Shown here piece after piece: positions 8,608 to 16,574 of a stretch of DNA of 64,000 nt; positions within the stretch are counted from its first letter, which is position 1; each line of letters opens with the position of its first letter. The stretch is from positions 682,001 to 746,000 of the forward strand of contig DASYBM010000004.1 in assembly GCA_036500765.1 (NCBI GenBank). Reading direction: 5' to 3'. The DNA is from Candidatus Sulfotelmatobacter sp. GTDB taxonomy: Bacteria; Acidobacteriota; Terriglobia; Terriglobales; Acidobacteriaceae. The position numbers and the translations under genes are program-made. The notes beneath the pieces were generated by a model. It was given only the letters and a program-made list of their open reading frames with translations. It had not been told where the DNA came from and did no database searches.

Positions 8608-9422
8608 GCTTGCGCCTGCTTTTCTTTCTTCAGCTCTTCCCTCGCCCTGCGCTGCGTGGGATGCACCAGCCACGCCACCCCAATGCTTACTCCATAGAGC
8701 GCGATCATCGGAGAAGCAAAAATGCACATACTTAGGATGTCAGTGGTCGGCGTGACGATGGCCGCGACGATGAAAATTACCATGATGGCGTAGCGGAAAT
8801 TCTTCACCATGAACCCGGCACTGAGAATCCCCATGAACGACAGGAAGAACACGAGAATTGGCATCTCAAAAATAATTCCCATGCCGAGAATGATGGTCAG
8901 AAAAAGCTGCGTATACTCGCTGATCGTAATCATTGGCATGAACTGTTTGCCGAAACCGATCAGAAAATCGAGCGCCATCGGATAGGCGATCTTATAGCCA
9001 AAGTATCCGCCGGTCGTGAACAACGCAATCGTCGAGATCATGAACGGCACCACGTAGCGCTTCTCGTTCCGGTAAAGGCCGGGCGAGATGAACATCCATA
9101 CCTGATAAAGCACGAACGGCGAAGTAAGAAACAATCCGGCCAGCGCGGCGATTTTTATATAAAGATTGAAGGGATCGGTTGGATTCAAATAGACCAGCTT
9201 CTCCGGCATGTGGTTCTTGCGCAGCACATCGATGATGGGCCGCTGCATCACGTCGTAGATGCGCTCCACCTTCCACCAGCAGGCAAAGAATCCGACGGCC
9301 ACCGCCATCAGGGAATAGACGATCCGCTTGCGCAGCTCTTCGAGGTGGTCGAGAAAGCCCATCGTGGTCATGGGCTCAGTTTCGCCTTCGCCGCCGGCGC
9401 GCGCGGCTCCGAAATCAAACAT
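8604..9422 (-). CDS. tatC: Sec-independent protein translocase subunit TatC
   Basis: 272-residue inner membrane protein, the twin-arginine signal receptor of the Tat system. The N terminus has the hallmark MGFLDHLEELRKRI, followed by six predicted transmembrane segments and conserved loops (SPFVLYQVWMFISPGLYRNE and FGIIFEMPIL-like MGIIFEMPILVFF). The start overlaps the end of the tatA-type gene by 8 bp and the stop overlaps the following M28 lipoprotein gene by 4 bp, so these form one operon. The internal ATG at MTTMGFLDHL is an alternative start. Confidence 0.96.
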   Translation of the reverse strand: MFDFGAARAGGEGETEPMTTMGFLDHLEELRKRIVYSLMAVAVGFFACWWKVERIYDVMQRPIIDVLRKNHMPEKLVYLNPTDPFNLYIKIAALAGLFLTSPFVLYQVWMFISPGLYRNEKRYVVPFMISTIALFTTGGYFGYKIAYPMALDFLIGFGKQFMPMITISEYTQLFLTIILGMGIIFEMPILVFFLSFMGILSAGFMVKNFRYAIMVIFIVAAIVTPTTDILSMCIFASPMIALYGVSIGVAWLVHPTQRRAREELKKEKQAQA

Positions 9423-9843
9423 GCGATTCCTGCGAACTCTCAGACTTTACGTCGGTGGGGGATGATCTGGTAGAAGCTGATCCGGCGTCGGCGGCGAAAA
9501 GCGGTTCGTCGTCGGAAGGCGTGGAAGTCGCAGACGTTTCGGTGGCGGGAACGTCGTTAGCGGAAGCAAGCGTGGCGTTTTCCGCCGTGCTGGAACTCAG
9601 GGTTTGATTGGCTGCGCTGCGGCTCGTCACGCCGGTCACCGGCGGACTGGGGGGCAGAATCGTCTGCCGCTTCTCCACCTCAAGATTCGATATCTCCTGC
9701 TCGATCTGCGCCTTGAATTCATTCGAAGCGCGTTTGAATTCGTTCATGTACTTCCCGATCGTGCGCGCGATCTCCGGCAGTTTCTTGGGCCCAAAGAGCA
9801 CGAGGGCCAGCACAAACAGGAAGATCGTGTCCGCAATGCTCAT
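9415..9843 (-). CDS. tatA: Sec-independent protein translocase subunit TatA/TatB
   Basis: 142 residues. One N-terminal transmembrane helix (ADTIFLFVLALVLFGPKKLP) containing the conserved FGPKKLPEIAR hinge, then an amphipathic helix, then a long Ser/Thr/Ala-rich disordered tail. This is the TatA/B pore-forming or receptor subunit. The tail of about 90 residues is long for TatA and more TatB-like, and no second copy is visible, so one protein may serve both roles. The start at MSIADT is preferred over ATGs at 9852 and 9855. Overlaps tatC by 8 bp. Confidence 0.92.
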   Translation of the reverse strand: MSIADTIFLFVLALVLFGPKKLPEIARTIGKYMNEFKRASNEFKAQIEQEISNLEVEKRQTILPPSPPVTGVTSRSAANQTLSSSTAENATLASANDVPATETSATSTPSDDEPLFAADAGSASTRSSPTDVKSESSQESHV

Positions 9844-10229
9844 GCGCTTCATCATACTGCCGATAAAGGAAATGCGGCAATGCGGCACGAGACATGGCTT
9901 TGACAATGTGCCGCATCTCGCTCCTGCCTAACGATCACGCTGGAAACCGTAGCTTATCAGCGTTAATGGCTGGGCAAGATCTTCATTGTCATGAGTGGGC
10001 AATTGTTGCCGCGCTTTCATTCGCATTCTCCTCCGCGACGTGGCTTCAGTCACAAATCCTCTTTAAATCTGACGTTTCGGCGGCCATAAACGGAAACTTC
10101 TGTTTGGCAAAGGACGTGCCACTCTCGAGTGGTCCGGCGGCAATGAACCCCGGCAGTCAGAACACGCCGGCATCAGTCGGCATCTCGCCGACAGCATCCG
10201 GACCCAACCGTTCCCATCGAGGAGAGCCT
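9844..10229. other. Divergent intergenic region
   Basis: 386 bp between the tatA start (minus) and the small repeat protein (plus). An open frame continues upstream of the latter gene through much of this region but shows no protein-like conservation. Promoters for both directions must lie here; no clear -35/-10 pair was recognised. Confidence 0.5.
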
Positions 10230-10754
10230 ATGTCCGTAGCAGGTATTTCCAGTAGCAGCACTTTCAACAACGCCAGCAACCCGGCCATTCACAATAACCT
10301 CCAGAAGTTTCAGCAGGAGTTCCAGCAACTCGGCACCGACCTCCAGAGCGGCAATATTTCCGCCGCGCAGCAGGAGTTCGCGCAACTGGGAGTCACGCCC
10401 CAGTCCAACCCGGCAGCTTCCCCACTGCAAAGCACCGACCCCATCCTGCAAACCTTGCAGCAGCTCGGTCAGGATCTTCAGTCGGGAAACTTGGCCGGCG
10501 CGCAACAGGAATACGGCGCGGCCAAGCAGGATTTTCAGAAAATAGAACAAACCCATCTTCATCATCGCCACTTGCACGTGCAGACTGACCCGCCGGGAAG
10601 CCAACCCGGGCAAAACTTGCAGACGGGGGACGTCTCCGCCGCGCAATCCGCTTACAGCAGTCTGTTGGGCGATTTGCAGCAGGTCGGGCTCAGCTTCGAT
10701 CCGGCCGCCGCATTGACGCCAGCTGGTTCAGCCGGAGTCTCGGTCAGCGCGTAG
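10230..10754 (+). CDS. Hypothetical protein with QSGN repeats
   Basis: 174-residue protein of unknown function. It has three imperfect repeats built on LGTDLQSGNISAAQQEF, LGQDLQSGNLAGAQQEY and NLQTGDVSAAQSAY, each predicted as a helix-turn-helix hairpin about 40-55 residues apart, with a Ser/Asn-rich N terminus, a His cluster (THLHHRHLHV) between repeats 2 and 3, and no signal peptide. The start ATG at 10230 has an AGGAG six bases upstream; an open frame reaching back to 9894 is not used. The repeats suggest a small helical scaffold, but no partner gene points to a role. Confidence 0.75.
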   Translation: MSVAGISSSSTFNNASNPAIHNNLQKFQQEFQQLGTDLQSGNISAAQQEFAQLGVTPQSNPAASPLQSTDPILQTLQQLGQDLQSGNLAGAQQEYGAAKQDFQKIEQTHLHHRHLHVQTDPPGSQPGQNLQTGDVSAAQSAYSSLLGDLQQVGLSFDPAAALTPAGSAGVSVSA

Positions 10755-11105
10755 CCGAGAGACGGTGGACAGGTAATCGACGAACTGCGCCAGCACAAGC
10801 GGGGCCGCGTTATCATGTTGCCGCCATGCAATTCTGGTTTGCCCGCGGCAGCAGACGCGTGGACCGATCACGTACAAAAGCTATCCGTCGATCTGCGCCG
10901 AGTGCGGCTGCGACTCGGATTGAACTGTTTCGGCGCGCGCGCGGGAACCAATTCCGCTTCCGCCGCATCAGATAAGAGACGCGATTCCGGGACTGGTGCC
11001 GATGGTAACCTTCCCGGTCCGGCGCAGTCTAAGTTGGTGATATACTGCGGTTAATCAGCTCCGCAGCTGGGGTGGAAGTCAGCCCTCAACGAAGGAAATT
11101 TCACG
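10755..11105. other. Intergenic region upstream of the S41 peptidase
   Basis: 351 bp. A 79-codon open frame inside shows no protein features and is not called. Near the end a GAAGGA ribosome-binding site precedes the peptidase ATG. No repeat or terminator was seen. Confidence 0.45.
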
Positions 11106-12713
11106 ATGGCTCGTAGTTCACGCCGCTCACTTTACCTTGTAGTTTTTTTCCTGGTTGCCTGTGGCTTTCTGGGCATTCTGTTCGCCCAGCGTTCCGGCCA
11201 ACAGTCGTCGATGACGGGCGACTCCGAAGTCAAGGACAGCCTCAAGCAGTTCACCGACGTCTACTCTCTCGTTGAGGACAACTACGCCGAGCCGGTCAAC
11301 GCGGACAAGGCCATCTACAATGGCGCAATTCCCGGCATGCTACACGCACTCGATCCGCACTCCAATTTCTTCGATCCGAAGTCCTACGCGCTCATGCGCG
11401 AAGACCAGCGCGGCAAATATTACGGCGTGGGTATGACCGTCGGCCCGCGCAATAACAAAGTCATCGTCATTTATCCCTTCACCGGCACGCCCGCCTACAA
11501 GGCCGGCATTCATCCCGGGGACGTAATCATCGCCGTCGACGGCAAATCGACCGAGAACATGAGCACCGGCGATGTCGCCGATCTGCTCAAAGGACCCAAA
11601 GGGACCACGGTTCACATCAGCATCGCGCGCGAAGGCGTCGAGAAGCCGATGGAGTTTACCCTCGTCCGCGACGAAATTCCGCGCTACAGCGTCGACGTTC
11701 ATTTCCTCATCAAGCCCGGCATCGGCTACATGCATGTGAATGGCTTCAACGAAACCACCGAGCATGAAGTCTCGGATGCGCTCGATTCCTTCGGCGATCT
11801 TAAGGGACTCATTCTCGACCTGCGCGGCAATCCGGGTGGATTGCTCAGCGAGGGCGTCGGCGTCGCCGACAAGTTCCTGAAGAAAGGCCAACTCATCGTT
11901 TCGCACCACGGCCGCGCTTCAGCCGAGAAGCGTTACATCGCGCAGCATGGTAACGGCGGCAAAGACTATCCTGTGGTCGTGCTGGTCAATCGGCTCACAG
12001 CATCGGCGGCGGAAATTGTCTCCGGCGCCATCCAGGATCACGACCGCGGCTTGATCGTCGGTGAAGTCACATTCGGTAAAGGCTTGGTGCAGACGGTCTA
12101 TCCGCTGTCTGAAAATACTGGCCTGGCCCTGACCACCGCTCACTACTACACGCCCAGCGGCCGCCTCATCCAGCGCGACTACAGCAACATTTCTCTCTAC
12201 GACTATTATTACAATCGCGATCAGGCCGACAATCCAAACAACGCAACCCGCGAAGTGAAGCTCACCGACAGCGGACGCACCGTCTACGGCGGCGGCGGTA
12301 TTACTCCCGACGTGAACGTTCCTCCCGTGAAGAGCAACCACTTTCAGGATACGCTCCTTCAACACTACGCTTTCTTCAACTTTGCCAAACGCTACGTGGT
12401 CAACCATAAACCCACGAAGAGCTTTGAAGTCGACGAAGCGACCATGCAGGAATTCCGCAAATCGCTTGACGAGGCCAGCATTTCCTACACGCAGGCGGAT
12501 CTCCTCGACAACAGCGACTGGATCAAATCCAACATCAAGTCGGAGATTTTTGTCGATGCCTTCGGGCAGGATGAAGGCATGAAAGTTCGCGCCGAATCCG
12601 ATCCCGAAGTGGTCAAGGGCCTCGAGCTTCTGCCGCAGGCAAAAGCTCTCGCCGACAACGCCAAGAAAATCGTCGCCGAGCACAACGCGGCCCCAGCGTT
12701 CAACCGCCAGTGA
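11106..12713 (+). CDS. S41 family C-terminal processing peptidase (CtpA/Prc-like)
   Basis: 535 residues. An N-terminal signal/anchor helix (YLVVFFLVACGFLGILFA) is followed by a PDZ domain (about residues 100-180, YYGVGMTV, GIHPGDVIIAVDG) and the protease core. The catalytic Ser300 (TASAAEI) and Lys325 (FGKGLVQT) are 25 residues apart, as in the Prc/CtpA Ser-Lys dyad. The enzyme would cut C termini of periplasmic or envelope proteins. A C-terminal extension of about 150 residues is longer than in minimal CtpA. It is monocistronic and ends in a strong terminator. Confidence 0.93.
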   Translation: MARSSRRSLYLVVFFLVACGFLGILFAQRSGQQSSMTGDSEVKDSLKQFTDVYSLVEDNYAEPVNADKAIYNGAIPGMLHALDPHSNFFDPKSYALMREDQRGKYYGVGMTVGPRNNKVIVIYPFTGTPAYKAGIHPGDVIIAVDGKSTENMSTGDVADLLKGPKGTTVHISIAREGVEKPMEFTLVRDEIPRYSVDVHFLIKPGIGYMHVNGFNETTEHEVSDALDSFGDLKGLILDLRGNPGGLLSEGVGVADKFLKKGQLIVSHHGRASAEKRYIAQHGNGGKDYPVVVLVNRLTASAAEIVSGAIQDHDRGLIVGEVTFGKGLVQTVYPLSENTGLALTTAHYYTPSGRLIQRDYSNISLYDYYYNRDQADNPNNATREVKLTDSGRTVYGGGGITPDVNVPPVKSNHFQDTLLQHYAFFNFAKRYVVNHKPTKSFEVDEATMQEFRKSLDEASISYTQADLLDNSDWIKSNIKSEIFVDAFGQDEGMKVRAESDPEVVKGLELLPQAKALADNAKKIVAEHNAAPAFNRQ

Positions 12714-12739
12714 TCCAATGGTGGATGCGAGGTCGCACG

Positions 12740-12771
12740 AAGGCCCGGACAAGTTCCGGGCCTTTCTTTTG
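12740..12771 (+). terminator. Rho-independent terminator after S41 peptidase gene
   Basis: 10-bp perfect stem AAGGCCCGGA / TCCGGGCCTT (12740-12749 and 12755-12764) with a 5-nt loop, followed by a T-rich tract CTTTT. It begins 27 bp after the stop codon. Confidence 0.88.
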
Positions 12772-12784
12772 TTCGCGCTTTTGA

Positions 12785-12833
12785 TTTATGTGGGGACAGC
12801 CGCCCCCGGCTGTCCGGTCGAGCCTAGCTCGAC
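12785..12833. repeat. Double-hairpin intergenic repeat, copy A
   Basis: Starts with TTATGTGGGGACAG. It holds two adjacent hairpins: GGACAGCCG/CGGCTGTCC and GTCGAGC/GCTCGAC. A nearly identical copy is at 22287-22334, and a copy with an inserted second element is at 51183-51236. Intergenic here, just after the terminator. Confidence 0.75.
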
Positions 12834-12986
12834 GGTTGCCTGCGCAAACCATCCCCCCCGCCCGCAACTCCAGGTTCATTGACTTCGCCCACCCGCCATG
12901 TGAAAATCCGCATAAGAACCACGCTTTCCGAACTATCTCAACATGGATTTTTTTCGATATAAGCAGGACAGCGCCAGTGGCGAAGC

Positions 12987-13538
12987 GTGGCCCGGCCTGG
13001 AGTCGGTTTGAGGCCGATCATCCTCGCGGGGGCTATAGTTCTGGCGATGATCGCAGGCTGGACCGACCTGCGTAGCCGACGCATTCCGAACTGGCTGACG
13101 GTTCCGGGGCTAGTGATCGGAATAGTTTCGAACACCGCACTCAACGGCTGGAGCGGGCTCAAGACTTCCCTGTTGGGCGCGGCGGTCGGCCTGGCGTTGC
13201 TGCTGCCGTTCGTGCTGCTGCGCAGTCTGGGTGCGGGCGACTGGAAGCTGGCCGGCGCACTCGGAGCTTTCACCGGCCCCGGATTGCTGATCGATGTTCT
13301 GTTAGGTTCAGTCTTTGTGGCAGGAGTAATGGCGGTCGCGCTCATCATCTACAAGAGACGCATGCGGCAAACTTTGCGCAATATCGGGCATATCCTGATT
13401 TCGCTGGTAACTTTCCGGCTGCCGGGTTCGCGGGTTACGCTGGATAATCCGGATTCGCTGAAAGTCCCTTACGGCGTGGCGCTGGCGCTCTCGGTGGTGC
13501 TCTATGGAATTCTCTGGAAACTCAAAATCGCGGCCTGA
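12987..13538 (+). CDS. A24 family prepilin peptidase (TadV/CpaA-like)
   Basis: 183-residue polytopic membrane protein of the short type-IV-prepilin peptidase family, which cleaves the leader of Flp/Tad pilins at the inner membrane. Both catalytic aspartate motifs are visible: the first in GWTDLRSRRIPNWL near residue 20-33, the second in the GAGD signature (LRSLGAGDWKL, near residue 85). It lacks the N-terminal methylase domain of PilD, as expected for TadV. Start is GTG; TTG at 13008 is also possible. It is followed, after a repeat-containing 210-bp gap, by TadE/TadG-like genes. Confidence 0.9.
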   Translation: MARPGVGLRPIILAGAIVLAMIAGWTDLRSRRIPNWLTVPGLVIGIVSNTALNGWSGLKTSLLGAAVGLALLLPFVLLRSLGAGDWKLAGALGAFTGPGLLIDVLLGSVFVAGVMAVALIIYKRRMRQTLRNIGHILISLVTFRLPGSRVTLDNPDSLKVPYGVALALSVVLYGILWKLKIAA

Positions 13539-13571
13539 TTATGCCAATCCTCGAGAGTGCCGAAAACATTT

Positions 13572-13663
13572 ACAGATTGTCGTCCCGACTACAGATTGGA
13601 CTTGTGATCCCGGCTATAGATTGTATTGTCGTCCCGGCTTAGATTGTATTGTCATCCCGACCG
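13572..13663. repeat. Short tandem intergenic repeat
   Basis: Four degenerate units of about 19-27 bp built on AGATTGTATTGTCGTCCCGG, in tandem between the prepilin peptidase and TadE genes. The unit contains the GTCATCCCG word that also ends the longer repeat at 49900. There are no CRISPR-like unique spacers. Confidence 0.7.
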
Positions 13664-13748
13664 AAGCATCCCATTCCCGAAGGGCAGGGGATGCGCAGTG
13701 GAGGGACCCGCTATTTGCATACGCGGCCGACCCTGAAAGCGATTTCCG

Positions 13749-14318
13749 ATGAAACCTGACATTCTTATCCACGCCCGCCGCCTCGCTACTGAAATCCGCG
13801 GCGCCGAGATCGCCGAAGCCGCCGCCGTCCTCCCATTGATGTTCATGATGCTGCTGGGAATTTTCTGGTTCGGGCAGGCCTTCAGCATCTATGGCGCCAT
13901 CACCCGCGCCGCCCAGGAAGGCGCGCGCGCCGGAGCCCTGCCCTACTGCGCCACCTGCAACGGCAGCAACACGCTGACGCAGTATGCCACCAATGCAGTC
14001 ACGGCCACGCAAACCGCCCTGACTGCCTCCAAGCTCGACATCAACCAAGTGCCGCCGTATTCCTCGACGCCGCCAGCGTTCAACTCTTGCATCGGCAGCA
14101 GTGGTTCGACGGGGTGCGCCAACGTAAGCAGCAACGTCTGCGTGCAACTCCCGGTTCAATTGACGAATCAGTCCGGATCGGGCGCCGGGGGTGCTGGCGT
14201 CTGCGGCATCTCCGTCACCTTCCAATATCCCTTCCAGTTCTGGCTGCCGTTCACTTCGCTGAACAAACAAAAAATTTATCTGCAAGCTTCCGCGCGGGTG
14301 CGTCTGGAGACCCATTGA
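13749..14318 (+). CDS. TadE-like pilus assembly protein
   Basis: 189 residues. The N terminus carries the TadE signature: a short basic segment, then AEIAEAAAVLPLMFMMLLGIFWFGQAF, where the Glu before the hydrophobic helix marks a pseudopilin. The rest (TRAAQEGARAGAL and a Cys-containing globular part) is extracytoplasmic. TadE proteins are minor pseudopilins of the Flp/Tad system, processed by the peptidase encoded just upstream. Four Cys residues in two pairs suggest disulfides. The stop overlaps the next start (TGATG). Confidence 0.88.
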   Translation: MKPDILIHARRLATEIRGAEIAEAAAVLPLMFMMLLGIFWFGQAFSIYGAITRAAQEGARAGALPYCATCNGSNTLTQYATNAVTATQTALTASKLDINQVPPYSSTPPAFNSCIGSSGSTGCANVSSNVCVQLPVQLTNQSGSGAGGAGVCGISVTFQYPFQFWLPFTSLNKQKIYLQASARVRLETH

Positions 14319-14977
14319 TGCGAGGTATGTCGATTCGCTCGCCTCGAATTTTTGCCTCCTCCAAAAGAAAGCCGGGGAAACGAGAGACGCAGAAAACGTT
14401 GCAGGACGAAGTCGGCGCGCAATTAGTGGAATTCGCCGTGGCTCTGCCCCTGCTGGTTTTGTTCGTCGTGGGCATCTTCGACTTCAGCAATGCCTTCACG
14501 TTCAAACAAAAACTCACCAACATCGCGCGTGATGCCGCCCGCATCGCCGCCGCCGATCCCGCGGGCGATGTACGAACAGCCGCGACTCCTCCGCCCGCCT
14601 CGGTCATCGATGCATTCGCCACAGTCGACGGCTACCTGCTGGCCAATAACATAAATGATTGCGCTCCCGCCCTCAGCAGCACTGTCGGCCTGACGTGGAC
14701 TTACACAGGGACAAGCAACGGCTGCCCTTCAGGTGGCCTCACCATTGTCATCAACCGCGGCTACTACTTCATTCCTGGCACGTCTACCCAGACGGCCAAT
14801 GCGACCTGTACCCAAGTCCAGGCCGTGGGCGGAACGCAAACCGCTATCGTCTCGACCTGCGTAAGTATTTCGTATGCCTATCAGTGGCGCTTCGGCAAGG
14901 TGGCCAGTATTCTTGGATCAACCATGGCGCTGCCCATGGCGGTCACCGTGTCTTCTGTAGCCATGAACGAGAATTAA
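14318..14977 (+). CDS. TadE/TadF-like pilus assembly protein
   Basis: 219 residues, second TadE-type pseudopilin. The helix after a basic N terminus reads AQLVEFAVALPLLVLFVVGI with the conserved Glu, followed by FDFSNAFTFKQKLTNIARDAARIAA, the usual amphipathic extension. Ends in a Cys-bearing globular region. Start ATG at 14318 overlaps the preceding stop by one base, so translation is coupled; ATG at 14327 is an alternative. The next gene begins 4 bp after its stop. Confidence 0.87.
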   Translation: MRGMSIRSPRIFASSKRKPGKRETQKTLQDEVGAQLVEFAVALPLLVLFVVGIFDFSNAFTFKQKLTNIARDAARIAAADPAGDVRTAATPPPASVIDAFATVDGYLLANNINDCAPALSSTVGLTWTYTGTSNGCPSGGLTIVINRGYYFIPGTSTQTANATCTQVQAVGGTQTAIVSTCVSISYAYQWRFGKVASILGSTMALPMAVTVSSVAMNEN

Positions 14978-14981
14978 CCGC

Positions 14982-16523
14982 ATGAAGCCGCCCATCGTTC
15001 AAAAAAACGTCCTTAATAGAACCCGCAAATCGCGAACTGCTGTTCCATCTCGCCGCCGCGAGCAAGGCATCACCATGGTGCTGGTAGCGATTGCCATGGT
15101 CGCCATTATTGCCATGGCCGCCCTTTCGATTGATGTGATTACGCTCTACCTGGCGCGCGAAGAGGCGCAACGCGCCGCCGACGCCGCGGCCCTGGCCGCC
15201 GCCCGTGTCATCTCGCTTTCCGGCATGACCGGCGACACCAACAACTCAGATCTCTCGTGGCAGGCGGTTTGCGGCGGGCCCAGCAGTCCCGCTAGTCAGG
15301 CCGCCATTGCAGTCGGAACGCAAAGCGCCGTCGGAGGCACCGTAGCCACTTCCACTAGCGTGACCTACTCCGCCGCCGGAGGCTCGGGAGCCGACTGTTC
15401 CGCCATGCCCCCAGCCTTCGCTGTGAATCCCCAGGTAACCGTGGTCCTCACCCGCGCCAGCCTGCCCACTTTTTTCTCCCGCATCTGGGGAAGCACCGGA
15501 AACTCGGTCAGCGCCACCGCCGTGGCCGAGGCCTACAATCCCTCCAATTCCGGAACGTTTGCCGGCGGTACCATCATCCCTGTGCAACCAAGCTGCGTGA
15601 AGCCCTGGATGGTTCCTAATCAAGATCCTCGCTTCCCTTTCCTCGGGATAGGAACCTTCTGCACTCCTACAGGCACCGCGTGCAACAAACTTGTCGGCCT
15701 TGCGGACGGCTCGATCCAGAACCCAGGAATTACCTTGAATGGCATCACGGCGGCAGGAAATACGGGTGTGATCGGAGAAACATTCTGGCTGGTGCCCGAT
15801 TGCAGTTATTCCGGAGCGCCGTCAGGGGCGTGCTCTCCATTACCAATAGGCAATCCTCAGGCAAATCTTCCTCCCCCGGGCGTGCAATTCAAGCCTCAAC
15901 CCAATCTCTTGTACGTTCCCGGGCAAGCTGCGTACTCTCCGGTCGCAGTCCCGTCTTGCGCCAACGTCGGAGCAGGCGGCAGTCCCGACTACGAACCCGC
16001 GATCGGTGGTTGCGATCAGTCCACTCAATATCAATGCGGCGTGCAAAACACCGCTGGCAATGCGCCCATGATTGACCTCAGCGAAAATCTTGGCGTTTCG
16101 CAGGATGTCACGAACGGCGTGCAGTGCCTGATTGGCGAAGGAGACCCCGGCGACTCGCCCCCTAATGGCCAGGACACATTCGTTAATTACGCGGCGCCTC
16201 CAGTCTTTCCATTCCAGATCAATGCCGGAATCAACAATCCGCTGGGAATCAGTGGCGCCCCAGTCACCAGCAGCAATTCGATTGTATCGCTCCCGATTTT
16301 TGACGACTCTCCACCTTTTGCTCTTAATCCGGCGGGAACGACCAGCGTCACCATCGTGGGCTTCCTACAGGTATTCATCAACGCGGTGGACCCGTACGGA
16401 AACATCCAGGTTACTGTCTTGAACGTAGCTGGGTGCGGAAATAGCGGAAGCGGCGCGATCGTGAGCGCCAGCCCCATCACCGGAACGTCTCCCGTGCCGA
16501 TCCGCCTGATCACGCCACCATAG
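14982..16523 (+). CDS. TadG-like pilus assembly protein
   Basis: 513 residues. The N-terminal hydrophobic segment (ITMVLVAIAMVAIIAMAALSIDVI) followed by YLAREEAQRAADAAALAAA is the characteristic start of TadG (putative Flp pilus assembly, N-terminal domain). The long remainder is a secreted Gly/Pro/Asn-rich region with no recognised von Willebrand A motif. Last gene in the prepilin peptidase-TadE-TadE-TadG set; no ATPase, secretin or major pilin is in the window. Convergent with the AMIN gene. Confidence 0.85.
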   Translation: MKPPIVQKNVLNRTRKSRTAVPSRRREQGITMVLVAIAMVAIIAMAALSIDVITLYLAREEAQRAADAAALAAARVISLSGMTGDTNNSDLSWQAVCGGPSSPASQAAIAVGTQSAVGGTVATSTSVTYSAAGGSGADCSAMPPAFAVNPQVTVVLTRASLPTFFSRIWGSTGNSVSATAVAEAYNPSNSGTFAGGTIIPVQPSCVKPWMVPNQDPRFPFLGIGTFCTPTGTACNKLVGLADGSIQNPGITLNGITAAGNTGVIGETFWLVPDCSYSGAPSGACSPLPIGNPQANLPPPGVQFKPQPNLLYVPGQAAYSPVAVPSCANVGAGGSPDYEPAIGGCDQSTQYQCGVQNTAGNAPMIDLSENLGVSQDVTNGVQCLIGEGDPGDSPPNGQDTFVNYAAPPVFPFQINAGINNPLGISGAPVTSSNSIVSLPIFDDSPPFALNPAGTTSVTIVGFLQVFINAVDPYGNIQVTVLNVAGCGNSGSGAIVSASPITGTSPVPIRLITPP

Positions 16524-16574
16524 CGGCAGCGCAGCGAATTCCCTCTGCTCTGGTTTCCTGGAAAGTAAGACTTA

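Noticed and set aside
9894..10229. In-frame upstream extension of the QSGN-repeat protein
   Set aside because: No conserved features, and a good AGGAG site supports the ATG at 10230.
10815..11054. 79-codon open frame before the S41 gene
   Set aside because: No ribosome-binding site or protein-like pattern; Ala/Arg/Gly-rich as expected by chance at this G+C.
13572..13663. Possible CRISPR array
   Set aside because: Units are degenerate, adjacent and of variable length, with no unique spacers of constant size.
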